From Aquimarina algiphila (GTDB taxonomy: Bacteria > Bacteroidota > Bacteroidia > Flavobacteriales > Flavobacteriaceae), in NCBI RefSeq assembly GCF_007489275.1, contig NZ_VLNR01000001.1, positions 63,206-127,205 on the forward strand: a DNA stretch of 64,000 nt, in the 5' to 3' direction. Below, piece after piece: positions 35,810 through 45,781 of this stretch. The notes under the pieces were generated by a model. The model saw only the letters and a program-made list of their open reading frames with translations. It had not been told where the DNA came from and ran no database searches. Each line of letters begins with the position of its first letter. Positions within the stretch are counted from its first letter, which is position 1. The position numbers and the translations under genes are program-made.

Positions 35810-38527
35810 CTATTTCTTTGAGAACCTCAACACTTTCTTATTCTGGTTTTCTTTTATGATCACAAAATACATCCCAGATTTAAGATCAGATACATTTAAC
35901 TCTCTTGCGTTTTTCTCTGACTTCATTTTAACTCTAACCAGTTTACCTGAAATATCTGAAATAGTTACTGTAGCATTTTTGGAAACTCCTGAAAGTTGTA
36001 TAATATCTTTAGCTGGATTGGGAAATAACAATGCTTTTTGGCCAAATGAATTTACATCATTTATTCCTGATTTGCTTGATTGATATGTAACAACCAATTG
36101 TGGAGCAGTTGATCCTGAGTTTTCTTTAGCTGCAAATGCAAAATCATTCCCTGAGGTTGCGCTAAGTACTAGAGATAAAGAATTTCCTGAAATCGAACTC
36201 GTCTGCAAATCAACTGTTTCTGTTTGACCTATTGTATATGTTTTATTTATAGATCCCAATAAAGTTCCTGAGGCGGGTTTATTATTATTAGACAAATTGA
36301 TTTCGTTCCAGTTATTAGAATTCCCTAAATTAACATTAAGATTTCCATTACCCGCATCTCCTGTAACAGTAAACCTTAATTTAGCATCTGTTATGGTACC
36401 ATTAATTCCTGAAAGGTCATACATTAAATATCCAACTCTTTTTCCTTTTTCAATTCTAACAATAGTATTATTATAGTTACTGCCTCCTTGAAGATATGTA
36501 TCATTTATAGGTGCTAAAGTTATTGTTTCTGGCGTAGTAGAATTTCCTCCCGAAGTCGTTCCGGTTGACGTCACTAATGCAGTTGTTCCTGGAGTTCCCC
36601 CACTACACAATGCTCGGAATACAAAGTCATATGAAGTATCTGCCTGTAAATTACTCATCGTAACTGTTGTACTACCTGCAGCGGCAGCAGCAAAACCAAC
36701 ACCTCCTGTATTGATATCTCCATTAAATCCGCCTTGTGGGAATGCTCTTAATTCAAATGTTCTTGTATCATTGGTAGTATTATCAAATGAAAAAGTCACA
36801 GAATTATTTGTAACACTTGATACAGCTAACCCAGAAGGAGCTACACTACAATCAGCAGAACCTACAGGAGTATTTAGACTCAATACTGCTCTATCAAAAT
36901 TAAACAAGAAACCTGTAGAACCGGTATAAGTAAAACGGATTTTTTGAACACCTGATGCCAAATTAAGGTTTCCAGAAACAGGAGTGTTATAGTTATGCCA
37001 CTCATTATTTACAGGGACAGTTAATGTTGCCAAATTATTCCCTCCAACAGAGGCTACAATATTTCCTCCAACACCATTTGAAGACACAAAGGCTTCTAAT
37101 TTGTAAGAACCAGCAGTAGCTACATTAATATCATATTCTGTATAATTATTATTTTTAATAAACCCTAAATTTTGACCACCTCCTGGTGTATTTTCAGTTT
37201 TTACTTCTCCATTTTTAATTATAAATTTTTCAGCTTGAATAGTTCCCGGGATTGCTATTGATGTTGGATTAGGGGGTGTTACAGATCCATCAGTTTTTGC
37301 TATTACTTGTGCATTAGAACCTCCTACCGGACGAATATCGGCTACTACAGTATAATTACCCGCAGGAAGAGAGCTATTTACGGTAGCTACATATTGGTTT
37401 TTGCCAAATCCTTCTAGAGCACTTATCTTTTTTGAAAATACTTCATTCTGATTAGCATCGTATACATGAATTACTAAATCACGATCCAGATTCGCTTTAT
37501 ACACATAAGATACAGTTACTTTTTTATTTGCTATATCTACTACCGGAGTATTACTCCACTTGATCTCTTCTTCAAATATTGCTGGTTTTGTAGGTCTATT
37601 AGCTGTATTTTGAAACTCTGGATCAAAAATAGGAATCAACCTATACGAACGAATCCAGTCATAGTATGAAGTATTAATAGCATTATTGGCTAATTGAGCA
37701 TTACTAGGATATGGTTTTGCCCAATTATATGTTTCTGTTACCATATTAATTCCCATTGGTTTAGAAAATGGTGAATCTACTACATCTCTTCTTACATTAA
37801 CCGTACCCGCAAAATTATCGTCTACATAAAAATCAACCACTTTATCATTTCTCCAATAGCAACCATAGGTATGAAAATCTTCCCAGGATTCACTTCCAAC
37901 CAGATCAGCATTAGCTTGTTGTCCGTTTCCTTCTACTGCATTATTACCAGCAGAATAAAACTTTTCTGGAGCGCCATTACAATCGACATAACGATAATGT
38001 GTATTAAAGTTCATTTGTGTTCTAAATTTAGAGCCTCCATTAAAACTTCCTCCAATGCTTTCACAAATATCAAGTTCCTGGCTCCATTTATCTTTTGCAC
38101 AATCACCACTTAGTTTAGTCGGTCCTATAATGTTTCTTTTGGGGTTTGACATCCAAAATGTAGTCGACATTGCAATTCTTGAAGCTTTAAACTTACACTC
38201 ATAATAACCAAAGTATGCCGTTTTTTCTAGAGATTGAACAGCACCTCCTCCTATAGTATACGGTCCATCCGGAGTGGCAAGTTTTTTATTTCGTATTTGC
38301 ATGTTCCCTCCTTGTACGGATATCGTTGAGGGGTCAAATTTTGCAGGAGCACGTCCTTTCCAGCCTTGAAAAGAATCTCTCCATTTAGAACGATCTAGTT
38401 CTGTACCATTAAATTCATCAGAATATTGATCCCAAAGCACCCATCGATACCCATTTTTGGGTTCTGGGGGTTGCGCATACGATAACGTGATGCTGAATAA
38501 AAATAAAATTAAAAATACATTTTTCAT
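35810..38527 (-). CDS. Secreted multidomain GH16 glycoside hydrolase with T9SS sorting domain
   Basis: This 905-residue protein has a signal peptide (cleavage near LSYAQ). Residues about 30-305 are a GH16 domain of agarase/porphyranase/carrageenase type: catalytic ELDICE at 151-156 (E151, D153, E156), FWMS at 124-127 and a terminal DWIRSYR. Then come a spacer domain (about 320-420), a CBM6-like module (about 430-555), a fibronectin III domain (about 565-660), a DNRLRE/CBM96-like module (about 675-805) and a C-terminal T9SS domain (FPNPAKDIIQLSG to the end). It should be exported across the outer membrane to cut an algal galactan or related beta-glycan. The subfamily, and so the substrate, is uncertain; a laminarinase is the main alternative. 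Confidence 0.88.
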   Translation of the reverse strand: MKNVFLILFLFSITLSYAQPPEPKNGYRWVLWDQYSDEFNGTELDRSKWRDSFQGWKGRAPAKFDPSTISVQGGNMQIRNKKLATPDGPYTIGGGAVQSLEKTAYFGYYECKFKASRIAMSTTFWMSNPKRNIIGPTKLSGDCAKDKWSQELDICESIGGSFNGGSKFRTQMNFNTHYRYVDCNGAPEKFYSAGNNAVEGNGQQANADLVGSESWEDFHTYGCYWRNDKVVDFYVDDNFAGTVNVRRDVVDSPFSKPMGINMVTETYNWAKPYPSNAQLANNAINTSYYDWIRSYRLIPIFDPEFQNTANRPTKPAIFEEEIKWSNTPVVDIANKKVTVSYVYKANLDRDLVIHVYDANQNEVFSKKISALEGFGKNQYVATVNSSLPAGNYTVVADIRPVGGSNAQVIAKTDGSVTPPNPTSIAIPGTIQAEKFIIKNGEVKTENTPGGGQNLGFIKNNNYTEYDINVATAGSYKLEAFVSSNGVGGNIVASVGGNNLATLTVPVNNEWHNYNTPVSGNLNLASGVQKIRFTYTGSTGFLFNFDRAVLSLNTPVGSADCSVAPSGLAVSSVTNNSVTFSFDNTTNDTRTFELRAFPQGGFNGDINTGGVGFAAAAAGSTTVTMSNLQADTSYDFVFRALCSGGTPGTTALVTSTGTTSGGNSTTPETITLAPINDTYLQGGSNYNNTIVRIEKGKRVGYLMYDLSGINGTITDAKLRFTVTGDAGNGNLNVNLGNSNNWNEINLSNNNKPASGTLLGSINKTYTIGQTETVDLQTSSISGNSLSLVLSATSGNDFAFAAKENSGSTAPQLVVTYQSSKSGINDVNSFGQKALLFPNPAKDIIQLSGVSKNATVTISDISGKLVRVKMKSEKNARELNVSDLKSGMYFVIIKENQNKKVLRFSKK

Positions 38528-38820
38528 GATTTAAGTTTTAAGAGTTTATGTTTTGTATTCATGAAATTAACGTATCTATTACATTTATTATTTTCTCAAT
38601 GCCATTTAAAAACATATTTATAAATTAAGTTCAACATTAGACACGTAACACTTACTTAAAACAATTCTATAAATCTGTTAAAAATCTTTGTGGAATAGTT
38701 AAATTTTAATGTTTTAATAACAAATCAACAAAATGATTAAATTCAGATAACAATAACCTCATCATTAGATAATTATATTATAAAACAGGTACACTTAATT
38801 TGTGAAACTATATCATTTCT

Positions 38821-39672
38821 ATGAAAAAGCGTACTGTAGAACTTGTTGTAATTTCGGACATTCATCTTGGCACTTACGGTTGTCACGCCAAAGAACTTCT
38901 TAATTATCTAAATAGTATAAAACCTAAGACACTTATTTTAAATGGTGATATTATAGATATCTGGCAATTCAGGAAACGTTACTTCCCAAAACCTCACCTT
39001 AAGGTCATTAAAAAGATCATCTCATTTGCTTCAAAAGGCACCGAAGTAATATATATCACTGGTAATCATGATGAAATGCTACGTAAGTTTAGTGATACAG
39101 AAATGGGTAATTTTAAATTAGTGGATAAACTCGTTTTAGAGTTAAATGGCAAAAAAGCCTGGTTTTTTCATGGTGATGTATTTGACGCTTCTATCCAGAA
39201 TGCTAAGTGGTTAGCAAAACTGGGAGGTTGGGGATATGATATACTTATTGTTTTCAATCAATTGATTAATTGGTTTTTAATACGCTTTGGAAAAGAAAAA
39301 TTCTCTCTATCAAAAAAAATTAAAAACAGCGTAAAAAAAGCCGTTAAATATATTAATGATTTTGAGGATGTTGCTGCCGAACTCGCTGTTAAAAACGAAT
39401 ATCAATATGTAGTTTGTGGACATATTCATCAACCACAAATGAGAGAATATTCAAATAAAAACGGATCTTGTTTTTATCTAAATTCTGGAGATTGGATAGA
39501 GAACCTCACTTCATTAGAGTATCATGAAAAGGAATGGAAATTGATTCATTATGAAAATGAAAAAATGGAAGGTTTTGCAGAAGTTATTGAAGAAACTGAA
39601 AACCTAAAAATAGATCCAGAAGAACTACAAGCTTCTTTTATGATACAAAATTTTATTACTAAAAAATCCTAG
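38821..39672 (+). CDS. Calcineurin-like metallophosphoesterase (LpxH-like)
   Basis: This 283-residue protein has the full metallophosphoesterase motif set: D13 and H15 in SDIHLG, D43 in NGDIIDIW, N82-H83 in TGNHDE, a HGD motif (FFHGDVFD) and GHIHQP near 200. The closest well-known relative is LpxH, which hydrolyses UDP-2,3-diacylglucosamine to lipid X, but these longer Bacteroidota proteins form a separate group and the substrate is not proven. The helical insert with many lysines (SLSKKIKNSVKKAVKY) may contact membranes. It is a single gene, divergent from GH16, with a 293-base AT-rich gap before it. Confidence 0.85.
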   Translation: MKKRTVELVVISDIHLGTYGCHAKELLNYLNSIKPKTLILNGDIIDIWQFRKRYFPKPHLKVIKKIISFASKGTEVIYITGNHDEMLRKFSDTEMGNFKLVDKLVLELNGKKAWFFHGDVFDASIQNAKWLAKLGGWGYDILIVFNQLINWFLIRFGKEKFSLSKKIKNSVKKAVKYINDFEDVAAELAVKNEYQYVVCGHIHQPQMREYSNKNGSCFYLNSGDWIENLTSLEYHEKEWKLIHYENEKMEGFAEVIEETENLKIDPEELQASFMIQNFITKKS

Positions 39673-39767
39673 ACTATTTTTTTATATCCATATCTACCCA
39701 AGTATTCATTATTACATTTAATCATTAATTCGATATTCTATTACAATAAAAGAAGATCAGTAATCTG

Positions 39768-39775
39768 TACCTTTG
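39768..39775 (+). promoter_or_regulatory. -7 element TACCTTTG of the first miaE
   Basis: This is an exact TAnnTTTG match 30 bases before the ATG at 39806. The -33 position has TTA rather than TTG at a spacing of about 24. Confidence 0.45.
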
Positions 39776-39805
39776 TTATGATTTATAATCATCAAAAAAA
39801 CATAT

Positions 39806-40390
39806 ATGCTCGGTTTAAAATTAGCAACAGATCCACGTTGGGCTGCTCTGGTAGAATCAAATATCGAAGAAATCCTTACTGATCATGCTTGGTGTGAACA
39901 AAAAGCTGCTACCAATGCTATCACTATAATTACACTAAATTCTGAACATGAAGATTTAGTTACAGATTTATTAATCCTTGCTCAGGAAGAATTAGAGCAC
40001 TTTCAAATGGTTCATGAACTTATAAAGAAACGTGGTTATAAACTTGGTCGTGAACGTAAAGATAGTTATGTGAATGAACTATTTAAACACAAGGTAAAGC
40101 AAGGAGGAAGTCGTCAACAGGGGTTAGTAAGTAGGTTACTCTTTTCTGCAATGATTGAGGCACGTAGTTGTGAGCGATTCAAACTTCTTTCTGAAAAAAT
40201 AAAAGACCCCGAATTGTCTAAGTTTTACCATGACCTTATGGTAAGCGAAGCAGGACATTATACTACATTTATTGGTTTTGCTCGTAAATACGGTGAGGGT
40301 ATTGATGTAGATAAACAGTGGCAAGATTTGTTAGAGTTCGAAGGAAAGCTTATTCAAAATTACGGTAAAAAAGAAACTATACATGGATAA
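39806..40390 (+). CDS. miaE: MiaE-like tRNA hydroxylase, copy 1
   Basis: This 194-residue protein is a ferritin-like di-iron enzyme. The carboxylate/histidine ligands are recognisable in ILTDHAWCEQK, EELEHFQMVHE (ExxH), MIEARSCERF and SEAGHYTTF (ExxH). MiaE hydroxylates the prenyl group of ms2i6A at tRNA position 37. A second copy with about 60% identity by eye lies at 51501-52082. Both begin MLGLKL and end KETIHG. Copy 1 has its own -7 element, and its last codons form one arm of a terminator hairpin. Its substrate could be the same or a different modified nucleoside. Confidence 0.9.
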   Translation: MLGLKLATDPRWAALVESNIEEILTDHAWCEQKAATNAITIITLNSEHEDLVTDLLILAQEELEHFQMVHELIKKRGYKLGRERKDSYVNELFKHKVKQGGSRQQGLVSRLLFSAMIEARSCERFKLLSEKIKDPELSKFYHDLMVSEAGHYTTFIGFARKYGEGIDVDKQWQDLLEFEGKLIQNYGKKETIHG

Positions 40391-40426
40391 CTATATGACT
40401 ACTTATCCATCATGTATAGTTTCTTT
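40370..40426. terminator. Long hairpin overlapping the 3' end of miaE copy 1
   Basis: The last codons and stop of miaE (40370-40390) pair with 40403-40426 (TTATCCAT, one bulged C, then ATGTATAGTTTCTTT), a stem of about 20 bp with one bulge. It lies between convergent genes and can terminate both strands. Confidence 0.7.
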
Positions 40427-40443
40427 ATAGTATTAATTCGCTT

Positions 40444-42108
40444 TTATTCTATTTTCTTAGCGGGCATTTGTCTTCCTCCCTGGTTTAATGTTAAGCTATC
40501 TACTTTTCCTTCCTCATTTTTACTAAAAACAATTTCTGCAGGGACAACTTTTAAGAAAAATCGCAGTTCTGTTTCAGCAAAAATTTCAAATTTAGGTTGC
40601 CCTGTGGCTTGAGCAAAAATTGAATCCCCTTCTACAGTTACATTTATAATAAATGATGGTTGTAATTCATATTTCCCTATGTATTTTTTCAGAATATCAG
40701 ATGATACTTTTATAGTTTTTTTCTCTGCCGGAGGGGCTTTATCAATTCCTTTTCCTGTAAAGCTTTCTTCTCCAGATTTAAATATAGTTTGTCGTCTCCC
40801 ATCTTTTGTCATAGAAAAAGTATACGATATGGTACCTTCATCAAATATAAATGAACCGTCCTTCATAGGATATATTTTAAACTCTCTAGAGTCTTCGCCC
40901 TCTCTTAAACTATAAAGCTGACCATCTCTTAAAGTAACATGTCTAATTACATTTTCTTCGAATTGATATGCTCCTACCCATTTTTTTAATTTATCCTCTG
41001 ATAAAGTAATTGCATCTTTTTTATTAGGGATAGGCTTTCCAATAACAACAGCTGCTACCCTTCTAGTAATATCAGATACTCTTTTACAATTGCAATTGGT
41101 TAACCCTACAACATATACATTTTCATCCTCAAGAAAAATACCATTTGTAGTGTATCCAAAAATACCTCCACTATGCGCATATCCTTTTGATCCCTGTATA
41201 GTCATTTTTCCCCATCCGTAACCATAATTAATCTCCTCTCCATTGTTAAGCGTAGAGCCATTAATAGCTTTTTCTAAACTTGTTCTTTTAATAAAAGTAT
41301 TGGCGCTAATAGCATTCTGCCATTTTAATAAATCGTCTACAGTAGACATTAGCGAACCCGCTACATAAGGTAACGTCAAGCTAAGATAATCTGCATTCAC
41401 ATACCCTTCATCTTTCTGTTGATACCCATATGCTCTATTTTTAATAAGCTCTTTCATACTTCCATAATAAGAAGAATTCATGCTTATTTTTTTAAAAATA
41501 TTCTTTTCTATAAAATTCTCATACGTATCTCCTGTAATCACCTCTATTATATATCCTAATAATATATATCCAGAATTATTATAGAGGAATTTTTCTCCCG
41601 GATCAAAATCCATAGGTTCGTTTTTAAAAACATTGATAAGTTCTTTTGGAGTCATGTCATTTCTAGCTAACTTCATAAAACTTTCCATTCCTGTGTAACT
41701 TTTTATACCAGAAGTATGGTTTAATAAGTGATGAATCGTAATGATTTTATCATTTGTAGGGTAATCCGGAATATACTTTGTGATTTTATCTTCTATCTTT
41801 AACTTTCCTTGTTCTTCTAGCATTAAGATAGCTACTGCTGTAAATTGTTTAGTTATAGATCCTATCTCGAATACATTTTCGGGTTTTAAATCGACATCTA
41901 GCTCCAGATTTGCTTTCCCATAAGCTTTTCGAAATATTGGTTTCCCGTCTTTTGCTACTAATATTGAAATTCCGGGTTCATCTACAGTATACATAGAAGA
42001 AACAATATCATCTATTTCTTTTTCCAGGTCTTGGGCTTCTATCATTAAACAGGCAAAAAGAAAAAAAGGTATTAACAGAAAAATTCTAAATTTTTGAGAT
42101 GATTTCAT
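40444..42108 (-). CDS. Exported serine hydrolase, class C beta-lactamase/PBP-like fold
   Basis: This 554-residue protein has a signal peptide (FFLFACLMIEAQ). The beta-lactamase-family motifs are S84-x-x-K87 (GSITKQF), Y176-x-N178 (YNNSGY) and HSGG around 300. A C-terminal ~180-residue beta-rich extension follows, resembling DUF3471-type tails, with LKKWVGAYQF and LKKYIGKYEL repeats. Such enzymes are usually peptidases or esterases (D-aminopeptidase, EstB-like) rather than true beta-lactamases. It stands alone between miaE and the dehydrogenase gene. Substrate unknown. Confidence 0.87.
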   Translation of the reverse strand: MKSSQKFRIFLLIPFFLFACLMIEAQDLEKEIDDIVSSMYTVDEPGISILVAKDGKPIFRKAYGKANLELDVDLKPENVFEIGSITKQFTAVAILMLEEQGKLKIEDKITKYIPDYPTNDKIITIHHLLNHTSGIKSYTGMESFMKLARNDMTPKELINVFKNEPMDFDPGEKFLYNNSGYILLGYIIEVITGDTYENFIEKNIFKKISMNSSYYGSMKELIKNRAYGYQQKDEGYVNADYLSLTLPYVAGSLMSTVDDLLKWQNAISANTFIKRTSLEKAINGSTLNNGEEINYGYGWGKMTIQGSKGYAHSGGIFGYTTNGIFLEDENVYVVGLTNCNCKRVSDITRRVAAVVIGKPIPNKKDAITLSEDKLKKWVGAYQFEENVIRHVTLRDGQLYSLREGEDSREFKIYPMKDGSFIFDEGTISYTFSMTKDGRRQTIFKSGEESFTGKGIDKAPPAEKKTIKVSSDILKKYIGKYELQPSFIINVTVEGDSIFAQATGQPKFEIFAETELRFFLKVVPAEIVFSKNEEGKVDSLTLNQGGRQMPAKKIE

Positions 42109-42222
42109 GTTGGTATGGTTTTGATTGAGAACTCATTTTCTTATATGACTATCAAACAGCAAATTGGTTACCAAAATTCTATATAATTCTTAAGCTATAT
42201 ACTTAATTGTATAGAAACAACA

Positions 42223-45144
42223 CTAAATCAAAGCTTCTCTTAAAATAGTTACAGGATGAAAAGCCGTACGACTTGTCCCATCTTTTATCTGATGTCTGCA
42301 ACTTGTCCCAACCGCAGCAATAATAGTATCTTCTTTAGCTTTGCGTACTGCAGGAAATAAAGTTTGTTCTCCTACTTGCATACTGATATCGTAGTGCTCT
42401 TTTTCATATCCAAAAGATCCTGCCATTCCGCAACAACCAGAAGGAATAATGGTCACCTTAAAATTTTCAGGCAGATTAAGATATGCAAACGTTGTTTGAA
42501 TAGTGGATAATGCTTTTTGATGACAATGTCCGTGTAATTTGATTGTTTTACTCTCTGAAGTAAATTGTACTGAAGTTATATTTCCTTTTTGAATTTCTGA
42601 ATTCAAAAATTCATCAATTAGAAATGTATTTTTTGAAAGAGATGTTGCTTTCTTTTTATCATCTGCTATTCTTGGGTATTCATCTCTAAAAGTAAGAATT
42701 GCAGAAGGCTCTAATCCTATTAAAGCGGTATCATTGGTGATCAAATTATCAAATACCCTTGTATTGTGGTTTGCTAAATCCTTTGCATATTTTAATAATC
42801 CCTTTGAAATAAAGGTTCGTCCACTTTCTTTATGATCAATTACCTTAACACCATAATTCAACTTTACTAATAACTCTATCGCATCTATTCCGATAAGTGT
42901 GTCTAGATGATTCGTGAATTCATCTATAAAAAAGTATACTGTTTTTATAGGTTGTATGGGTTGTATCTTATTTATATTGTTATTACACCAATTACGAAGT
43001 GATTGTTTGCTTAATAAAGGTAAATCTCTATTTTTAGCAATACCCAATGAAGATTTTAAAATTCTGGAAGTAAATTTATTTTTAAAAAAGAAATTTGTCA
43101 TTCCGGGAGCAATTCTTCCCAAATCATTTAAGCGATTATTATTCGCAAAAAGTTTCGTTCGCAATGATACTCCATTTTTCTTTTGATATTGATATTCAAA
43201 CTCGGCTTTTAATGTTGCAACATCTACATTAGATGGGCATTCACTAGAACAACCTTTACAACTTAAACACAAATCAAAGACTTCTTTTAATTCTTTGTGA
43301 TTAAATTTATTTACTTCTGAACTATTGGTCAGAAATTCCCGAAGTGTATTCGCTCTGCCTCTAGTGGTATCTTTTTCGTTTTTTGTTGCTCTATAGCTCG
43401 GGCACATTGTACCTCCTGATTCTACTGATTTACGACAATCCCCACTACCGTTACATTTTTCGGCGGCACGCAAAATCCCCATAGAGTCACTAAAATCAAA
43501 TATGGTATTAATTTCTGGTTCCTCCCTATCAATTTCATATCTCAGTTTTTGATCCATGGGATATGCATTCACTATTTTACCAGGATTAAAAATATAGCTT
43601 GGATCAAAAGCTTCTTTAATGCGTTCTATAATTTTATAATTTTTCTCACCAATCATAAATGGTATGTACTCTGCTCTTACTATACCATCTCCATGCTCAC
43701 CGCTCATAGAACCATTATACTTTTTAACCAAAGTAGCTACATCATCTGTGATTTTCTTAAACAACGTTACATCCTCTCGTTTTTTAAGATCCAGAATTGG
43801 TCTAAGATGAATTTCTCCTGCTCCGGCATGCGCGTAATACACTGCCTCTTGATTATATGACGTCATCAAAGTTGTAAATTCAGAAATATAATTTGCTAAA
43901 TCAGGAATAGCAACCGCAGTATCCTCTATGCATGCTACTGCCTTCTTATCACCAACTATATTTCCTAATAAGCCTAATCCAGCTTTACGAAGCTCTAATG
44001 CCTGATCTATCTCAGTACCATGTAAAACCGGATTTACATAACTTAATCCTGATTTTGTAAGAGTCTCTAATAATTGTACTTTCTGTTTTTCTAGATCTTC
44101 TTTATCAATTGCTCTAAGTTCTAACATCAAAATAGCCTCAGGATCATCTACTATAAAAAATCGATTCTTGAGTTGTTCTATATTGTTTTTTGTACAATCC
44201 AGAATGGTCTTATCCATCATTTCACAGGTATATAGAGAATGCTCCATTACCGGTACTACAGCATTCATACAATCATTGATTGTTTTAAAATGTGCAGCAA
44301 TCATTAATGATTCATCAGGAGGCAATTCATCGAGTTGTAAAGTGATTTGTGTAGTAAATGCCAACGTTCCTTCACTTCCTGAAAGTAATTTACACAAATT
44401 AATAGGTGTTGTATCTCTAGAAAACACTTCAGAATTAATCAATTCATCTATTGCATATCCTGTATTACGTCTATGTATTTCAGGTTTAGGGAAATTAGCT
44501 ATAATCTCTTCTTGAGCAGCTTTGGGTGAGAGTTCTTTATAAATACTTTGATATATTTTTCCTTCTAAAGTGTCAATATTTCTTTTTGTATTAAATTCTT
44601 CTATAGAAATTTCAGAAAATACAGCCTCACTTCCATCAGATAAAACCGTATGTAATTCTAATACCTTGTCTCTGGTAACCCCATATTGTATAGAAGTAGT
44701 ACCACTACTATTATTCCCAACCATTCCTCCTATCATACATCTATTAGATGTAGATGTATTAGGCCCAAAGAATAACCCATATGGTTTCAAAAATCGATTT
44801 AGGTCATCACGAATGACACCAGGCTGAACGGTTACCGTCTTTTTTAATCTGTCAATAGAAATTATTTCTGTAAAATGTTTAGATACATCAACCACAATAC
44901 CATCTCCTACGCATTGGCCTGCAAGAGAAGTTCCTGCTGTTCTGGGAATAAGACCAATCTTATGTTCTAAAGCAAAAGCGATAATATTCTTTATATCACT
45001 AATCGATTTGGGAAAGGTAACCCCCAAAGGAACTCTTCTGTATACAGAGGCATCTGTTGCATACAAAGACCTGGTAAGTTTATCGTATTGCATTTCGCCA
45101 TCTAATCTTTTTTGCAAAGATGCTAGTATGTTATGATCAATCAT
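42223..45144 (-). CDS. FAD/Fe-S D-2-hydroxyacid dehydrogenase, probable D-2-hydroxyglutarate type
   Basis: This 973-residue protein fuses a GlcD/D2HGDH-like flavin domain (PRTAGTSLAGQCVGDGIVVD near 62-81; FGPNTSTSNRCMIGGMVGNN; C-terminal SGEHGDG) with an Fe-S part. That part has a cysteine cluster in KCNGSGDCRK and GGTMCPSY, then CLSCKGCSSECP, and a CCG domain (HGHCHQKA, SGCCGMAGSFGYE). This is the YdiJ architecture; as I recall, YdiJ-type proteins oxidise D-2-hydroxyglutarate. Its start overlaps the end of an Lrp gene by 8 bases, and a DUF1338 gene lies divergently. That enzyme family can produce D-2-hydroxyglutarate, which supports this substrate over D-lactate or glycolate. Confidence 0.85.
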   Translation of the reverse strand: MIDHNILASLQKRLDGEMQYDKLTRSLYATDASVYRRVPLGVTFPKSISDIKNIIAFALEHKIGLIPRTAGTSLAGQCVGDGIVVDVSKHFTEIISIDRLKKTVTVQPGVIRDDLNRFLKPYGLFFGPNTSTSNRCMIGGMVGNNSSGTTSIQYGVTRDKVLELHTVLSDGSEAVFSEISIEEFNTKRNIDTLEGKIYQSIYKELSPKAAQEEIIANFPKPEIHRRNTGYAIDELINSEVFSRDTTPINLCKLLSGSEGTLAFTTQITLQLDELPPDESLMIAAHFKTINDCMNAVVPVMEHSLYTCEMMDKTILDCTKNNIEQLKNRFFIVDDPEAILMLELRAIDKEDLEKQKVQLLETLTKSGLSYVNPVLHGTEIDQALELRKAGLGLLGNIVGDKKAVACIEDTAVAIPDLANYISEFTTLMTSYNQEAVYYAHAGAGEIHLRPILDLKKREDVTLFKKITDDVATLVKKYNGSMSGEHGDGIVRAEYIPFMIGEKNYKIIERIKEAFDPSYIFNPGKIVNAYPMDQKLRYEIDREEPEINTIFDFSDSMGILRAAEKCNGSGDCRKSVESGGTMCPSYRATKNEKDTTRGRANTLREFLTNSSEVNKFNHKELKEVFDLCLSCKGCSSECPSNVDVATLKAEFEYQYQKKNGVSLRTKLFANNNRLNDLGRIAPGMTNFFFKNKFTSRILKSSLGIAKNRDLPLLSKQSLRNWCNNNINKIQPIQPIKTVYFFIDEFTNHLDTLIGIDAIELLVKLNYGVKVIDHKESGRTFISKGLLKYAKDLANHNTRVFDNLITNDTALIGLEPSAILTFRDEYPRIADDKKKATSLSKNTFLIDEFLNSEIQKGNITSVQFTSESKTIKLHGHCHQKALSTIQTTFAYLNLPENFKVTIIPSGCCGMAGSFGYEKEHYDISMQVGEQTLFPAVRKAKEDTIIAAVGTSCRHQIKDGTSRTAFHPVTILREALI

Positions 45145-45619
45145 AAGTTTTATTCTTTCCTAAAGAATTTAAAGAAACCGGCCTTCTAAAATTAGTATCA
45201 AAACAAATAAAACTATCTGTTCCTGCAACTCCATCAATCTGATGCACTTGCTCATATAAAATTTTTCGTAAATGATGATTATCTATAGCAAAAATAAGAA
45301 TGAAAATTGCATAATGGCCAGAAACGTAGTTACATTCTAATATTTCTGGAATCTTTTTTAATCCTTCAACAACTTGTTCTGCATATCGTGCCTCTCGTAA
45401 GCGAATACCAACATAAGATTTAGTATTAAATCCTATATGCTTTTCATCCACAACAAACTCCGCTTTTCTTATAACTCCTTTTTTTGTTAATTTTTTAATT
45501 CGTTGATGAACTAAAGAATTTGAGATTTTCAGATTTTCAGCAATCTGTGAAAATGGTTTTCGAGCATCTTCACGTATTTGTAATAGTATTTGTTGGTCTA
45601 TATAATCAAAATGGTTCAT
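45137..45619 (-). CDS. Lrp/AsnC-family transcriptional regulator
   Basis: This 160-residue protein has an N-terminal helix-turn-helix (IDQQILLQIREDARKPFSQI, NSLVHQRIKKLTKKGVI) and a C-terminal RAM/AsnC ligand domain (YVGIRLREARYAEQVVEGLK, YVSGHYAIFI). Such regulators sense amino acids. It is transcribed together with the downstream FAD/Fe-S dehydrogenase (8-base overlap) and is divergent from the DUF1338 gene, so it most likely controls both in response to lysine or a related amino acid. The effector is inference. Confidence 0.93.
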   Translation of the reverse strand: MNHFDYIDQQILLQIREDARKPFSQIAENLKISNSLVHQRIKKLTKKGVIRKAEFVVDEKHIGFNTKSYVGIRLREARYAEQVVEGLKKIPEILECNYVSGHYAIFILIFAIDNHHLRKILYEQVHQIDGVAGTDSFICFDTNFRRPVSLNSLGKNKTYD

Positions 45620-45750
45620 AATGACTTAAAAATTAAAAGATCTAAAGTAAAACACATAATAAGAGCAATCTCCATTAACAATATTGACACAAAACATCAT
45701 TAATAAAAACTAAAATTAATTTATTTACACCTAATTATAGTCAAAACTAA

Positions 45751-45758
45751 TAATTTTG
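45751..45758 (+). promoter_or_regulatory. -7 element TAATTTTG of the DUF1338 gene
   Basis: This is an exact TAnnTTTG match 23 bases before the ATG at 45782, in the 162-base divergent region shared with the Lrp gene. No TTG at -33 spacing is visible. Confidence 0.45.
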
Positions 45759-45781
45759 CATTAAATAAAAACATAATCAAG

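Noticed and set aside
40444..42108. Antibiotic-resistance beta-lactamase
   Set aside because: The SxxK, YxN and HSGG motifs show the fold, but the long C-terminal extension and genomic setting match general serine hydrolases of this superfamily.
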